From Enterococcus_G camelliae (GTDB lineage: Bacteria; Bacillota; Bacilli; Lactobacillales; Enterococcaceae): 64,000 nt of DNA. The position numbers were made by a program, and so were the translations under genes. This document shows, piece by piece, positions 7,898-16,401 of this stretch (position 1 is its first letter; each line of letters starts with the position of its first letter). Below the pieces are notes generated by a model. That model ran no database searches. It worked only from the letters and a program-made list of their open reading frames with translations, and was not told where the DNA came from. The DNA lies in assembly GCF_042685105.1 (NCBI RefSeq), contig NZ_JBHUMO010000044.1:62001-126000 (forward strand), given 5' to 3'.

Positions 7898-9691
7898 TTA
7901 AACAGAAAGTTCGTATTTTTTCATTTTACGATACAATGTTGCCCGTGAAATATTCAACGTTTCCGCTGCTTTGGTCATATTATAATGACTGACTACCAAC
8001 GCATCTTCTATTTTTTGCTTTTCCGTCTTTATTCCATCGTTTTGTGTACTCAAGTCCAATTGATTCAACGGTTCTTGACTCACATGAACACTACCTGTTT
8101 GAATCAATGTTTCAAGTTCTTCTTTCTCAGGCTCATTTTGTGGATAGAATATTGCTACGCGCGAAAGAAAATTGTTAAACTCACGAATATTTCCATACCA
8201 AGGATAATTCATCGCTACTTTTTCTAACTTACTTTCCCATTTGATCGACCAGTTATTCTTTTCCATAAATCGTTCGATTAACGGTTGTATGTCTTCCATT
8301 CTTTCTCTTAATGGCGGGATACGAACAGTACAGACAAATAATCGGTAAAATAAATCTTCCCGAAACTTTCCTTCTTGAACTAATTTTCGCAAATCTTTGT
8401 TGCTTGCTGTAACCAATCGAAAATCAGTTGGCACAGGTTTCCCACTGATTGGCGTAACCATCTTATCTTCCAATACACGTAATAGTGACTGTTGCATTTT
8501 TTCGGGCATGCTATCAATTTCATCTAAGAATAAAGTTCCACCATTGGCTTGCGATAATTTCCCTTCGAATCCTTTGGCGTTAGCACCGGTAAACGCACCG
8601 GGTGCATACCCAAATAACTCACTTTCTAATAAGTTTTCGCTAACTGCACCACAGTTAATAGCAATCAACGGACCATCTTTTTGCAGGCTATTGCGATGAA
8701 TCGTTTGCGAGATGATTTCCTTCCCACTACCAGATTCCCCATATATATGAATAGGAACAGCAGTGGATGACACTTTTATCACTTGATCCAAAAACTTTTG
8801 ATAACTGCTACTTCTAGTAGGAACTCCTGGATAATAAGGTTTGGCTTCTTTCTCTTTTCCAACTTGGTAGAGCTTGTATTTATACCCAATTAATTGGCGA
8901 TTTTGGACAATGGATTCTTGGTCATAAATCATGGATTGACTGACAACCTTTCGAATGTCCTCCCCAATATGAAATTGATCAGCGAGACCAATCGGAACTT
9001 GAATGATACGGAAATGAGAATCACAAAAGATTACTTCTTCGAGAAAATTTTTCGCATATTCTAAGAGCTCGTTGCGTCGTTTAATGTGTTGCTTCATCAG
9101 TTGATTGGAAATTTTTTGAGTCAACATGGTCAACAATAGGAAAGAGTCCTTCGCTGTTGAATTCTGATAGGTCGAGATATCTAACACACCTACAATTTCA
9201 TTGTTTTCATCAAGAATTGGCGACGCTGAACAACTCCATTTCCTTGAAGCCGCCGAATAGTGTTCTTCCAATGCTAAACACTCATCTTCTTTTGAGCGAA
9301 TGGCTAAACCAATTGCATTTGTCCCTACTTCCAACTCCGACCAATTGCTTCCTTCACGAAAGGCAATCTCATTTGCAAAATCTCTTGCTTGGTAATTCCC
9401 CGTCCGCCAAATAATATTGGCTTCACTATCCGTTAAAATAAACAATTGGCTTTCCAAATGGAAACGTTTATCTACACGGTTCAATTCATTTTTAACAACC
9501 TGAATCAGGTCACGATTTTCTTGTTGTTTTGCTGCTAAATCGCCTTGTGTTAACATTTTTGGTGGTTTCACTAAAAAAGGATCAACATGGTTTTGTAAAC
9601 AAAATTGCCAAGAATTAGCTATTTTGGATGGAAGTTGTGTTAATACGCGTGTTTCCCCATTAACAAATTGCTTCCAAATTTGTTTTTCCAT
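7898..9691 (-). CDS. acoR: sigma-54-dependent activator of acetoin catabolism
   Basis: 597 residues: an N-terminal GAF-type sensory region (~60-200, with EVGTNAIGLAIRSKE), a central AAA+ domain with Walker A GESGSGKE and the sigma-54 contact loop GAFTGA, the ELFGYAPGAFTGA and FLDEIDSM (Walker B) motifs, and a C-terminal Fis-type helix-turn-helix (MTKAAETLNISRATLYRKMKK). This is the AcoR architecture. It lies upstream of, and is co-oriented with, the aco operon. The start at 9691 has AGGAG 8 bases upstream; an earlier in-frame ATG at 9817 has none. A -10 TATAAT is visible at 9723-9728, so the activator itself probably uses the housekeeping sigma factor. Confidence 0.9.
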   Translation of the reverse strand: MEKQIWKQFVNGETRVLTQLPSKIANSWQFCLQNHVDPFLVKPPKMLTQGDLAAKQQENRDLIQVVKNELNRVDKRFHLESQLFILTDSEANIIWRTGNYQARDFANEIAFREGSNWSELEVGTNAIGLAIRSKEDECLALEEHYSAASRKWSCSASPILDENNEIVGVLDISTYQNSTAKDSFLLLTMLTQKISNQLMKQHIKRRNELLEYAKNFLEEVIFCDSHFRIIQVPIGLADQFHIGEDIRKVVSQSMIYDQESIVQNRQLIGYKYKLYQVGKEKEAKPYYPGVPTRSSSYQKFLDQVIKVSSTAVPIHIYGESGSGKEIISQTIHRNSLQKDGPLIAINCGAVSENLLESELFGYAPGAFTGANAKGFEGKLSQANGGTLFLDEIDSMPEKMQQSLLRVLEDKMVTPISGKPVPTDFRLVTASNKDLRKLVQEGKFREDLFYRLFVCTVRIPPLRERMEDIQPLIERFMEKNNWSIKWESKLEKVAMNYPWYGNIREFNNFLSRVAIFYPQNEPEKEELETLIQTGSVHVSQEPLNQLDLSTQNDGIKTEKQKIEDALVVSHYNMTKAAETLNISRATLYRKMKKYELSV

Positions 9692-9960
9692 CTTATCATC
9701 TCCTCTAAACCTCTTCAGCCTTATTATACAAAAGATTGTGAAATTTAAAAAGCAATTCAAGCTATGTTCTTTGCAACTTATTCTTTCTTTAAAGACCCCT
9801 CTTATAAAACCGGGCATCCCTCAGTTGTTTGCTTCAACATGCAAAAATATTTTTAATTACCTTTTTCACAAATTAAACTATGAAATTGATTAGGTGTCAA
9901 GAAAGAAATGGAAACCTACTATTTTTTAACAATTCCACTACTGAGTCTTTTTTTTGTGCC

Positions 9961-10028
9961 GCTGATTTTTTTGTTAAGCTGATTTTTCTCATACTATAGG
10001 CTGATTTTTGGTATATTTCAGGCTGATT
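9961..10028 (+). repeat. four direct GCTGATT repeats upstream of the AI-2E family gene
   Basis: GCTGATT occurs at 9961, 9978, 10000 and 10022 (the first three continue as GCTGATTTTT), spaced 17, 22 and 22 bases, ending 12 bases before the -35 box of the downstream promoter. The spacing is near two helical turns, as for a factor binding one face of the DNA. Upstream, 9692-9960 contains the acoR promoter and nothing else I recognise. Confidence 0.6.
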
Positions 10029-10040
10029 CGTGGGTATTTT

Positions 10041-10069
10041 TTTACATCTTTCTTAAAAACCGCTATACT
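10041..10069 (+). promoter_or_regulatory. sigma-A-type promoter of the AI-2E family gene
   Basis: TTTACA (10041-10046), 17 bases, TATACT (10064-10069), about 25 bases before the start codon. Confidence 0.65.
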
Positions 10070-10093
10070 TTTTTTAGATGAGGGGGAATTGAT

Positions 10094-11266
10094 TTGGAAG
10101 AAAAAAAACAGCGATGGATTGAATTTTTAGGAGGGAAAAATTTTATTTTTACTTGCTCTGCCTTCTTATTACTTGGCTCTTGTGTTTGGCTCTTATCCAA
10201 AATAGCGTTTATTTTTACACCATTAGCCATTATTTTATTTGCTATTTTACCACCAGCCATTTTTGCCATTGTTCTCTACTATATGTTTAATCCCTTAGTA
10301 AATTGGTGTCAAAACTATCTTCCGCGTATTTGGGCGGTCTCGTTATTGTTTCTTTTCGTCATTGGCTTGTTCGTTTTAGGAGGGGTATTAATCTTTCCGA
10401 GTGTACAAGAACAACTGCATCAGTTGATTGAAGAATTTCCAACAATTTTTTCAGATGTGCAACAACTTGTTCAAAGCTTTTTTGCAAAAACACCTTTTGC
10501 GGACGCCATTCATCAGTCGCAAAGCTCTTTAAATGAAGTTTGGTCCAAAATAGGTTCCTTTTTGGAAAACTATCTTCAAAACGGGGCAAAAGGGGTTGGC
10601 AGTGTTTTCTCAGCTTTGTCCACTACAGTAATCACTTTAGTCACAGGACCTATTATTGCTTTCTTTTTACTCAAAGACAATGACCGTTTTTATCAGTCAA
10701 GTAAAAAAATACTCCCTCCTGTGATGAGAAGAGATGCGGAAGAAATTGCCCAGATTGTAAACCAACAAATCGGTGACTATTTGAAAGGACAGGTTGTCTC
10801 ATCGATTATTCTTGGAATCATGTACTGGCCGTTTTTCTTATTAATCGGACTTCCTTTTTCAGGAATTTTGGCAATTGCTGCTGGCATTCTCTGCATTATT
10901 CCGTATATTGGTCCATTTGTTGTCTTTATTCCTGGCCTAATTATTGCTTTACAGGTATCTTGGATGATGGCCGTCAAATTTTTAATTGTCTGGTTCGTTA
11001 TTCAGGCGATTCATGGACATTTAGTTGTCCCCCGAGTCATGGGAGATAAATTGCAAATGCATCCTGTAACGATCATTTTTGTCTTATTGGTCATGGCGGA
11101 ACTCTTTGGCTTGATTGGAGTCATTTTTGGAATTCCCATTTATTGTTTTGTAAAAGTCCTAGTAATCTACTTTTTCCGCCGTTTCAAACGCCGATACAAT
11201 CGTTTCTATGGTGAAAAAGGTCGCTATGAAGATACCGATTTTTCTAAGAGTGACTATCTGCAATAA
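10094..11266 (+). CDS. AI-2E family transporter (PerM/YtvI-like membrane protein)
   Basis: 390 residues, about eight hydrophobic segments, with a long amphipathic extracytoplasmic-type region after the second/third helix (VQEQLHQLIEEFPTIFSDVQQ) and the family signature around GLPFSGILAIAAGILCIIPYIGPF followed by the P-x-V-MG region (VVPRVMGDKLQMHP). Family members export AI-2, act in Na+/H+ exchange or have unknown substrates, so the substrate here is open. It starts at TTG 10094 behind AGGGGG. It appears monocistronic, between the GCTGATT repeats and a shared terminator with the convergent ATPase gene. Confidence 0.85.
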   Translation: MEEKKQRWIEFLGGKNFIFTCSAFLLLGSCVWLLSKIAFIFTPLAIILFAILPPAIFAIVLYYMFNPLVNWCQNYLPRIWAVSLLFLFVIGLFVLGGVLIFPSVQEQLHQLIEEFPTIFSDVQQLVQSFFAKTPFADAIHQSQSSLNEVWSKIGSFLENYLQNGAKGVGSVFSALSTTVITLVTGPIIAFFLLKDNDRFYQSSKKILPPVMRRDAEEIAQIVNQQIGDYLKGQVVSSIILGIMYWPFFLLIGLPFSGILAIAAGILCIIPYIGPFVVFIPGLIIALQVSWMMAVKFLIVWFVIQAIHGHLVVPRVMGDKLQMHPVTIIFVLLVMAELFGLIGVIFGIPIYCFVKVLVIYFFRRFKRRYNRFYGEKGRYEDTDFSKSDYLQ

Positions 11267-11287
11267 CAGCTTTTTTGAATAAAAGAA

Positions 11288-11333
11288 AAACAGTGTCTGC
11301 TCACATGGTATTGACTGTGGGCAAACACTGTTT
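11288..11333. terminator. bidirectional terminator between the convergent AI-2E family and P-type ATPase genes
   Basis: Arms AAACAGTGT / ACACTGTTT with an inner TGC-CACA / TGTG-GCA pairing, located between the two stop codons. Confidence 0.75.
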
Positions 11334-11339
11334 CTCTGT

Positions 11340-13139
11340 CTAGCGCGAATCTTTTCGTGCACGCAATGCTGACAAAATTGCGACAGTATCAATCAGTTCT
11401 TGTAAAGCAGCACCTAAGAGGGTTGGAATAATGCCAAAACTTGCGATAAGCATCAAAATACAACAAATGGCAATACCAATCAAAACAGATTGTTTCGCAA
11501 CCACCATTGTCCGTTTTGAAATTTGCACTGCTTGCGCCACTTTTGATAAATCATCTTTTAAAATGACCACATCAGCACTCTCACTGGCTGCAGTTGAACC
11601 ATGCGCACCCATGGCAATACCGACATCGGCGATTGAAAGTGCGGGTGCATCATTGACACCATCACCAACCATCACCGTTGGTCGCTCATTGGCTTTGATT
11701 TCTTTTATAAACTGAATTTTCTCTTGGGGTAAGCAATCTGCATGAACAACATCAATTCCTACCCGCTGAGCAATTTCGTTCGCGACCGCTTTTTTATCAC
11801 CTGTTAACAGATGGATGCTTTGCACACCTTCTGCCCGTAATTCATCCATTGTGGTCCGAGCTTCTTTCCGTAATTGATCTTTCATGGTTAAATGACCAAC
11901 AAAAATTCCATCCACCGCGACAAAAACCGCAACTTCATTCTCTAACCGTCGAACATCTTTTTTCCCAATAAAAGTTGATTTTCCTACCTTTACTTCTTTC
12001 CCGTCTATCGTACATACCACACCTTGACCGGTAAATTCTTCTAAGTTGGTCACCGGCAGCAAAGTTAGTTTTGCTTTCTTTGCTTCTCGTACGATGGAAC
12101 GAGCAATGACATGACTAGATTCTTGTTCTGCACTTGCGACAAGTTGAAGAAATGTTTTTTCCGTATAGTCATCCGTATAGGACAGATGATCAATGTATAA
12201 TTGTCCTTCTGTAATTGTTCCCGTTTTATCAAATGAAAAACTCTTAGCGGCTGCTAATTTTTCAAGTGTCGTCCCATTTTTTACCACAATTCCATTACGA
12301 CTGGAACGACTCATCCCAGCAACTAAAGCTACTGGTGCTGCTAAAATTAAGGGACACGGAGATGCAACTACTAACACTTCGGAAAAACGCACAGGGTCTT
12401 TCGATAAAAACCATGCTAGGCCACCAATAAAATAAGCAATCAGCGTAAAGGGGACGGCATAACGATCTGCTAGACGAACAAACTTAGCTGGTTTTTCCGC
12501 TGATTCTTTGACCAATTTCACTAATAATTGGTATTGGCTATCTGCTGCTACTTTTGTCACTTTAAAGCGAAAGGCTTGGTCCCCATTCAAAGACCCCGAC
12601 ATCACTTCATCACCAATCCCTTTTTCTACTGGTAACGATTCCCCTGTTAAAGAGGATTCATCCACAGTGGTGCGACCTTCTTTAATGACACCGTCGACTG
12701 GTACAAGTTCCCCTGGTTTTACCAACACGATATCATGAATCTGAACATCTTCAGACTTGCAATCCCTAATTTCTGTTCCTCGAACAACATGCGCCAGTTG
12801 TGGGGAGTGGCTAAGCAAAGCCTGTAATTCTTTGCTTGCTTGGCGACTAGCATAATCTTCTAAGCTATCGCCACCGGTTAACATAATCAAGACAACGAGA
12901 CTCGCCCAATATTGTCCAACGGCTAACGTAGCAACAATTGCTGTAATCGCTAAGATATCCACACCATATTTTCCGGAACGTAAGGTTTCAATCATGCCAA
13001 TAAACATTTGTATTGCAATAATTCCTCCCGTAATGGCAATGATATAAAAAGCAATTGTGGCACTATGAAAAACAAATTGGGCGGCCAGTGCTGTGAACCC
13101 AATTGCTAATGTAAGTAGAAATCGTTGATAATTCTTCAT
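11340..13139 (-). CDS. heavy-metal-transporting P1B-type ATPase (SPC-motif group)
   Basis: 599 residues without an N-terminal metal-binding HMA domain. Visible motifs are TGESLPVEKG (actuator domain), the membrane metal-site motif SPCPLILAAP (SPC in place of CPC), DKTGT (phosphorylated Asp), MVGDGVNDAPAL and a C-terminal QELIDTVAILSALRA helix. Where the well-studied SPC pumps have HEGGT, this one reads QELID, and the nucleotide-domain HP motif reads SSHV. It probably exports a divalent metal such as Mn, Fe, Co, Zn or Cd. The start at 13139 is spaced 6 bases from AGGGGG; ATG 13145 is too close to it. It is divergent from an NRAMP Mn importer gene, suggesting a shared metal-homeostasis role. 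Confidence 0.85.
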   Translation of the reverse strand: MKNYQRFLLTLAIGFTALAAQFVFHSATIAFYIIAITGGIIAIQMFIGMIETLRSGKYGVDILAITAIVATLAVGQYWASLVVLIMLTGGDSLEDYASRQASKELQALLSHSPQLAHVVRGTEIRDCKSEDVQIHDIVLVKPGELVPVDGVIKEGRTTVDESSLTGESLPVEKGIGDEVMSGSLNGDQAFRFKVTKVAADSQYQLLVKLVKESAEKPAKFVRLADRYAVPFTLIAYFIGGLAWFLSKDPVRFSEVLVVASPCPLILAAPVALVAGMSRSSRNGIVVKNGTTLEKLAAAKSFSFDKTGTITEGQLYIDHLSYTDDYTEKTFLQLVASAEQESSHVIARSIVREAKKAKLTLLPVTNLEEFTGQGVVCTIDGKEVKVGKSTFIGKKDVRRLENEVAVFVAVDGIFVGHLTMKDQLRKEARTTMDELRAEGVQSIHLLTGDKKAVANEIAQRVGIDVVHADCLPQEKIQFIKEIKANERPTVMVGDGVNDAPALSIADVGIAMGAHGSTAASESADVVILKDDLSKVAQAVQISKRTMVVAKQSVLIGIAICCILMLIASFGIIPTLLGAALQELIDTVAILSALRARKDSR

Positions 13140-13336
13140 TTTCATCCCCCTTATTCTTTCGTTACATAGTATAGCACCGTCCTCAAACAAATGATAAAGA
13201 AAATAGCTAATTGATAACGATAATCAGACGCATTCGAAATTAATCTATCTTTAATTTATATTTATTACAATTTAAAATTTAGCTAAACGATAAAATTCAT
13301 GCATAGTTAAGTTGGATAATTGATGTGCCTATTATA

Positions 13337-13358
13337 TTTTTTAGGTATTCCGAAAAAA
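13337..13358. promoter_or_regulatory. candidate operator upstream of mntH
   Basis: Near-perfect dyad TTTTTTAGG-TATT-CCGAAAAAA (one mismatch) lies ~70 bases before the mntH start. A second small palindrome, TTTAGCTAAA (13278-13287), lies between the divergent genes. Both resemble DtxR/MntR-type operators only loosely; the regulator is not in the window. Confidence 0.35.
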
Positions 13359-13395
13359 ATCCTTTATTTTTTATTAAGAGAGGAGTAAACTAGCT

Positions 13396-13428
13396 TTGAA
13401 AAGAATAGAAAGGTGGTTATCCACTTGA
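13396..13428 (+). CDS. possible 10-codon leader ORF overlapping the mntH start
   Basis: A TTG-initiated frame (peptide MKRIERWLST) has AGAGGAG about 10 bases upstream. Its TGA stop overlaps the TTG start of mntH (TTGA). This arrangement would couple translation of the two. It is too short to prove without ribosome profiling. Confidence 0.3.
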   Translation: MKRIERWLST

Positions 13429-15008
13429 GTAAAAATGAAAATCACACCTATAAACACAAGTTGATGGAACATGCTAACGGTCCCTCGCTTGAAGAAATAA
13501 ACGGGACGGTGGTCGTACCAAAAGGAATGGGCTTCTGGAAAACCTTATTTGCTTATTCTGGACCAGGTGCACTCGTAGCGGTTGGCTACATGGATCCAGG
13601 AAATTGGTCGACTTCCATTACCGGTGGGCAGAATTTCCAATACCTACTTATGTCTGTCATTTTAATGTCCAGTTTAATTGCGATGCTTTTACAATACATG
13701 GCCGCAAAACTTGGGATTGTCACCCAAATGGATCTAGCGCAGGCCATCCGCGCTCGAACAAGTAAATCCCTTGGTATTATTTTATGGATTTTAACGGAAC
13801 TGGCCATCATGGCAACCGATATTGCCGAAGTCATTGGAGCCGCAATTGCCTTGTATTTACTATTTGATATTCCGCTATTATATGCTGTTTTTATTACAGT
13901 ATTTGATGTATTGCTACTACTATTATTGACAAAAGTTGGTTTTAGAAAGATTGAAGCGATTGTTGTTTGTTTGATTTTTGTTATTCTTTTTGTCTTCGTC
14001 TACCAAGTTGCTTTATCTAACCCAGATTGGGCCGCGGTAATGAAAGGCTTTATCCCAACAAGCGAAACGTTTTCTTCTTCTAAAAGCATTGGTGGTCAAA
14101 CACCACTTACTGGTGCATTAGGAATTATTGGTGCCACTGTTATGCCCCATAATTTATACTTACACTCTGCAGTCTCACAAACACGTGCCATCGATCATAG
14201 TGATGAAGACGACGTAGCCGAAGCCGTTCGTTTCACAACATGGGATTCCAATATCCAATTGACTATGGCCTTCTTTGTTAACTCGCTTCTATTAATCATG
14301 GGTGTGGCTGTCTTTAAAACAGGTGCAGTAAAGGATCCTTCTTTCTTTGGTTTATATGAAGCATTATCTGATCCTTCTACTTTAAGCAATGGAATTTTAG
14401 TTCAAGTAGCAAAATCTGGTTTGCTTTCGACGCTCTTTGCTGTTGCCTTATTGGCATCTGGACAAAATTCGACCATTACAGGTACCCTAACTGGGCAAGT
14501 TATTATGGAAGGTTTTATTCATATGAAAATGCCAATCTGGTTGCGTCGACTTGTTACGCGGCTCATTTCTGTCGTTCCTGTGTTGATTTGTGTTGCTTTA
14601 ACAAGTGGAAAATCAGCCATTGAAGAACACACCGCTTTGAATACTTTGATGAATAACTCACAAGTTTTTCTGGCCTTCGCTTTACCTTTTTCGATGGTCC
14701 CTCTATTAATGATGACCGACAGTCATTTAGAAATGGGCAATCGTTTCAAAAATTCTTGGATAATTCGTATATTAGGATGGATTTCAGTAATTGGCTTAAC
14801 GTATCTAAACTTGATTGGCTTGCCTGGTCAGATTGAAGCATTCTTTGGTGACAACGCAAGTGACGCTCAAATTCTTTTTGCCGATACGCTTGCCTACATC
14901 ACAATTGCTGCCGTTCTTTTGCTGTTAGCCTGGACAGTTTATGATTTGTACAAAGGAAATAAAAAATTAAATGAACGAATTCATTTCAATGAAATGGATG
15001 CAAAGTAG
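13425..15008 (+). CDS. mntH: NRAMP-family divalent metal (Mn2+) transporter
   Basis: 527 residues, about 11-12 membrane helices. The TM1 metal site reads GYMDPGNW (DPGN) and the TM6 site reads ATVMPHNLYLHSA (MPH), both diagnostic of NRAMP proton-coupled Mn/Fe importers. I chose TTG 13425 because AAAGGTGG sits about 9 bases upstream; the in-frame GTG at 13413 is inside that site. A universal stress protein gene follows after 11 bases. The divergent neighbour is a metal-exporting ATPase. Confidence 0.9.
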   Translation: MSKNENHTYKHKLMEHANGPSLEEINGTVVVPKGMGFWKTLFAYSGPGALVAVGYMDPGNWSTSITGGQNFQYLLMSVILMSSLIAMLLQYMAAKLGIVTQMDLAQAIRARTSKSLGIILWILTELAIMATDIAEVIGAAIALYLLFDIPLLYAVFITVFDVLLLLLLTKVGFRKIEAIVVCLIFVILFVFVYQVALSNPDWAAVMKGFIPTSETFSSSKSIGGQTPLTGALGIIGATVMPHNLYLHSAVSQTRAIDHSDEDDVAEAVRFTTWDSNIQLTMAFFVNSLLLIMGVAVFKTGAVKDPSFFGLYEALSDPSTLSNGILVQVAKSGLLSTLFAVALLASGQNSTITGTLTGQVIMEGFIHMKMPIWLRRLVTRLISVVPVLICVALTSGKSAIEEHTALNTLMNNSQVFLAFALPFSMVPLLMMTDSHLEMGNRFKNSWIIRILGWISVIGLTYLNLIGLPGQIEAFFGDNASDAQILFADTLAYITIAAVLLLLAWTVYDLYKGNKKLNERIHFNEMDAK

Positions 15009-15019
15009 GAGGAATTGAT

Positions 15020-15457
15020 GTGAAAACAGATTATTCATTTAAACGAATATTGGTAGGAGTGGAAAATTCTGAGGATGCTTTAAAAGCCTTCCATTATGCT
15101 GTTCACCGTGCAAAATTAGAAAAATCTTCTTTAACTTTGGCACTGGTCTTAGAAGATGAAGACATCAATACTTACGAAATTCTCGACAAAGATTTTCTCA
15201 AGGCCGCCCGTGACAATCTTGCCAAGCAAGCGGAGGACTATCGTCAATACGCCCTAGATCAAGGAGTGAAGACAGTCGACATCTTAATCAGCCAAGGAAA
15301 TCCCGGCGAGGTCATTGTCAAAGAATTTATTCCTGCATCAAATGCCGATTTATTGATTATCGGAGCCAAATCCCGCAGTCGGATACGCCATTACTTTGGA
15401 ACACAAGCAAGTTATATGGCAAAAAATGCGGAAATTGCGGTATTAGTCTATCGCTAA
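15020..15457 (+). CDS. universal stress protein (UspA family)
   Basis: 145 residues, the standard single-domain Usp length. The C-terminal ATP-binding signature is present as LIIGAKSRSRIRHYFGTQASYMAKNAEIAVLVYR (G-2x-G-9x-G type, modified). It starts with GTG 15020 (an ATG two bases earlier is followed at once by TGA) behind AGGAGG. It sits 11 bases after mntH and shares its terminator, so it is probably co-expressed with Mn uptake; its precise role is unknown. Confidence 0.85.
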   Translation: MKTDYSFKRILVGVENSEDALKAFHYAVHRAKLEKSSLTLALVLEDEDINTYEILDKDFLKAARDNLAKQAEDYRQYALDQGVKTVDILISQGNPGEVIVKEFIPASNADLLIIGAKSRSRIRHYFGTQASYMAKNAEIAVLVYR

Positions 15458-15476
15458 CAATCCCCAATAAAAAAGC

Positions 15477-15524
15477 AAACCTGTAGCTAATGCGCCTTTC
15501 GATGCCACTAGCTACAGGTTTTTG
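15477..15524 (+). terminator. terminator of mntH-usp
   Basis: Arms AAACCTGTAGCTA / TAGCTACAGGTTT with a 19-base loop and a short T-run; it also serves the convergent small membrane protein gene. Confidence 0.8.
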
Positions 15525-15779
15525 TTATTGAAGATACACATACAAACGGATACGCAAATGGTTGCCAAAAGAGAATGCACCACCTATTCCTAACATTCCT
15601 AAAATAAGGCGTTTTGCAAGTGCCCCTCCCATCACCAATGCCCCAATAAAAAAGTACATACTCACAAAGAAACACACAAGATCAAGTAAAAAAAGGAGGA
15701 AACGGATGCTTTTCGTCTCTGCTATCACCCGCTCAACCTTCTGTTCTTGCCAGTACTCTCGCTCTATTCTCGTTTTCAT
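15525..15779 (-). CDS. small membrane protein of unknown function, 84 aa
   Basis: The sequence starts MKTRIEREYWQEQKVERVIA, a charged cytoplasmic-type head, followed by two hydrophobic stretches (FLLFLLDLVCFFVSMYFFIG and a Gly-rich LILGMLGIGGAFSFG). I recognise no family. The ATG has AAGGAAG about 8 bases upstream. It is transcribed away from the Rrf2-type regulator gene and shares a terminator with mntH-usp. Confidence 0.65.
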   Translation of the reverse strand: MKTRIEREYWQEQKVERVIAETKSIRFLLFLLDLVCFFVSMYFFIGALVMGGALAKRLILGMLGIGGAFSFGNHLRIRLYVYLQ

Positions 15780-15905
15780 CTGAACACTTCCTTAAAATTT
15801 ACACTTTTTAGTTGCTCTTTTTCTGAAAATAGTATACTATGCATTGTGGATATAAAAAGTCTATAAAAGATATTGTACATCCATTATATAGTGGGAGGTG
15901 ATTGA

Positions 15906-16379
15906 ATGCAACTAACAAAAGCATTTGAACAAGGTGTTTGTGTAATGGCCATGTTAACAACTCAGCTGCCAAGTATTCCGGTAGCGTCAGCAACGATTCA
16001 CCAACGATTAGGTACTTCACCAACCTATACGCAAAAAATCGTTCGTAAATTGGTAGTTTCTGGTTTAGCTACCTCTGTATCTGGCCAAGGCGGTGGTTTT
16101 TGCTTGGCAAGAGCATCAAAGGATATCTCTTGTCTAGATGTTGTGGAAGCCATTGAGGGAAAAGTTGTTACCTTTCCTGATTCACAATTGCTCCATCATA
16201 CCTTTGCAAACTCCAGTCGCTTGGCGAATCTAGCTACGGCAAATTCCGTTGTTTACCAAGCATTTGCAAAAGCCGATGATCAATGGCGCAATGCTTTAGC
16301 GAATGTATCGATTGCCGATATTATCCACGATTCCTTACATGGGGAAAAATTAACCTTTGTAAATTGGAATGATTTATAA
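15906..16379 (+). CDS. Rrf2-family transcriptional regulator
   Basis: 157 residues. The N-terminal winged helix-turn-helix reads TIHQRLGTSPTYTQKIVRKL followed by GLATSVSGQGGGFCLAR, the Rrf2 wing motif. The three-Cys Fe-S cluster cassette of IscR/NsrR is absent from the ~95-115 region, so it is a cluster-free Rrf2 member, as in YwnA/CymR-like proteins. It starts at ATG 15906 behind GGGAGG. It lies 22 bases before the YhgE/Pip gene and probably regulates that unit. Confidence 0.82.
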   Translation: MQLTKAFEQGVCVMAMLTTQLPSIPVASATIHQRLGTSPTYTQKIVRKLVVSGLATSVSGQGGGFCLARASKDISCLDVVEAIEGKVVTFPDSQLLHHTFANSSRLANLATANSVVYQAFAKADDQWRNALANVSIADIIHDSLHGEKLTFVNWNDL

Positions 16380-16401
16380 GAATTTTAGGGGGCGCATGTT
16401 T

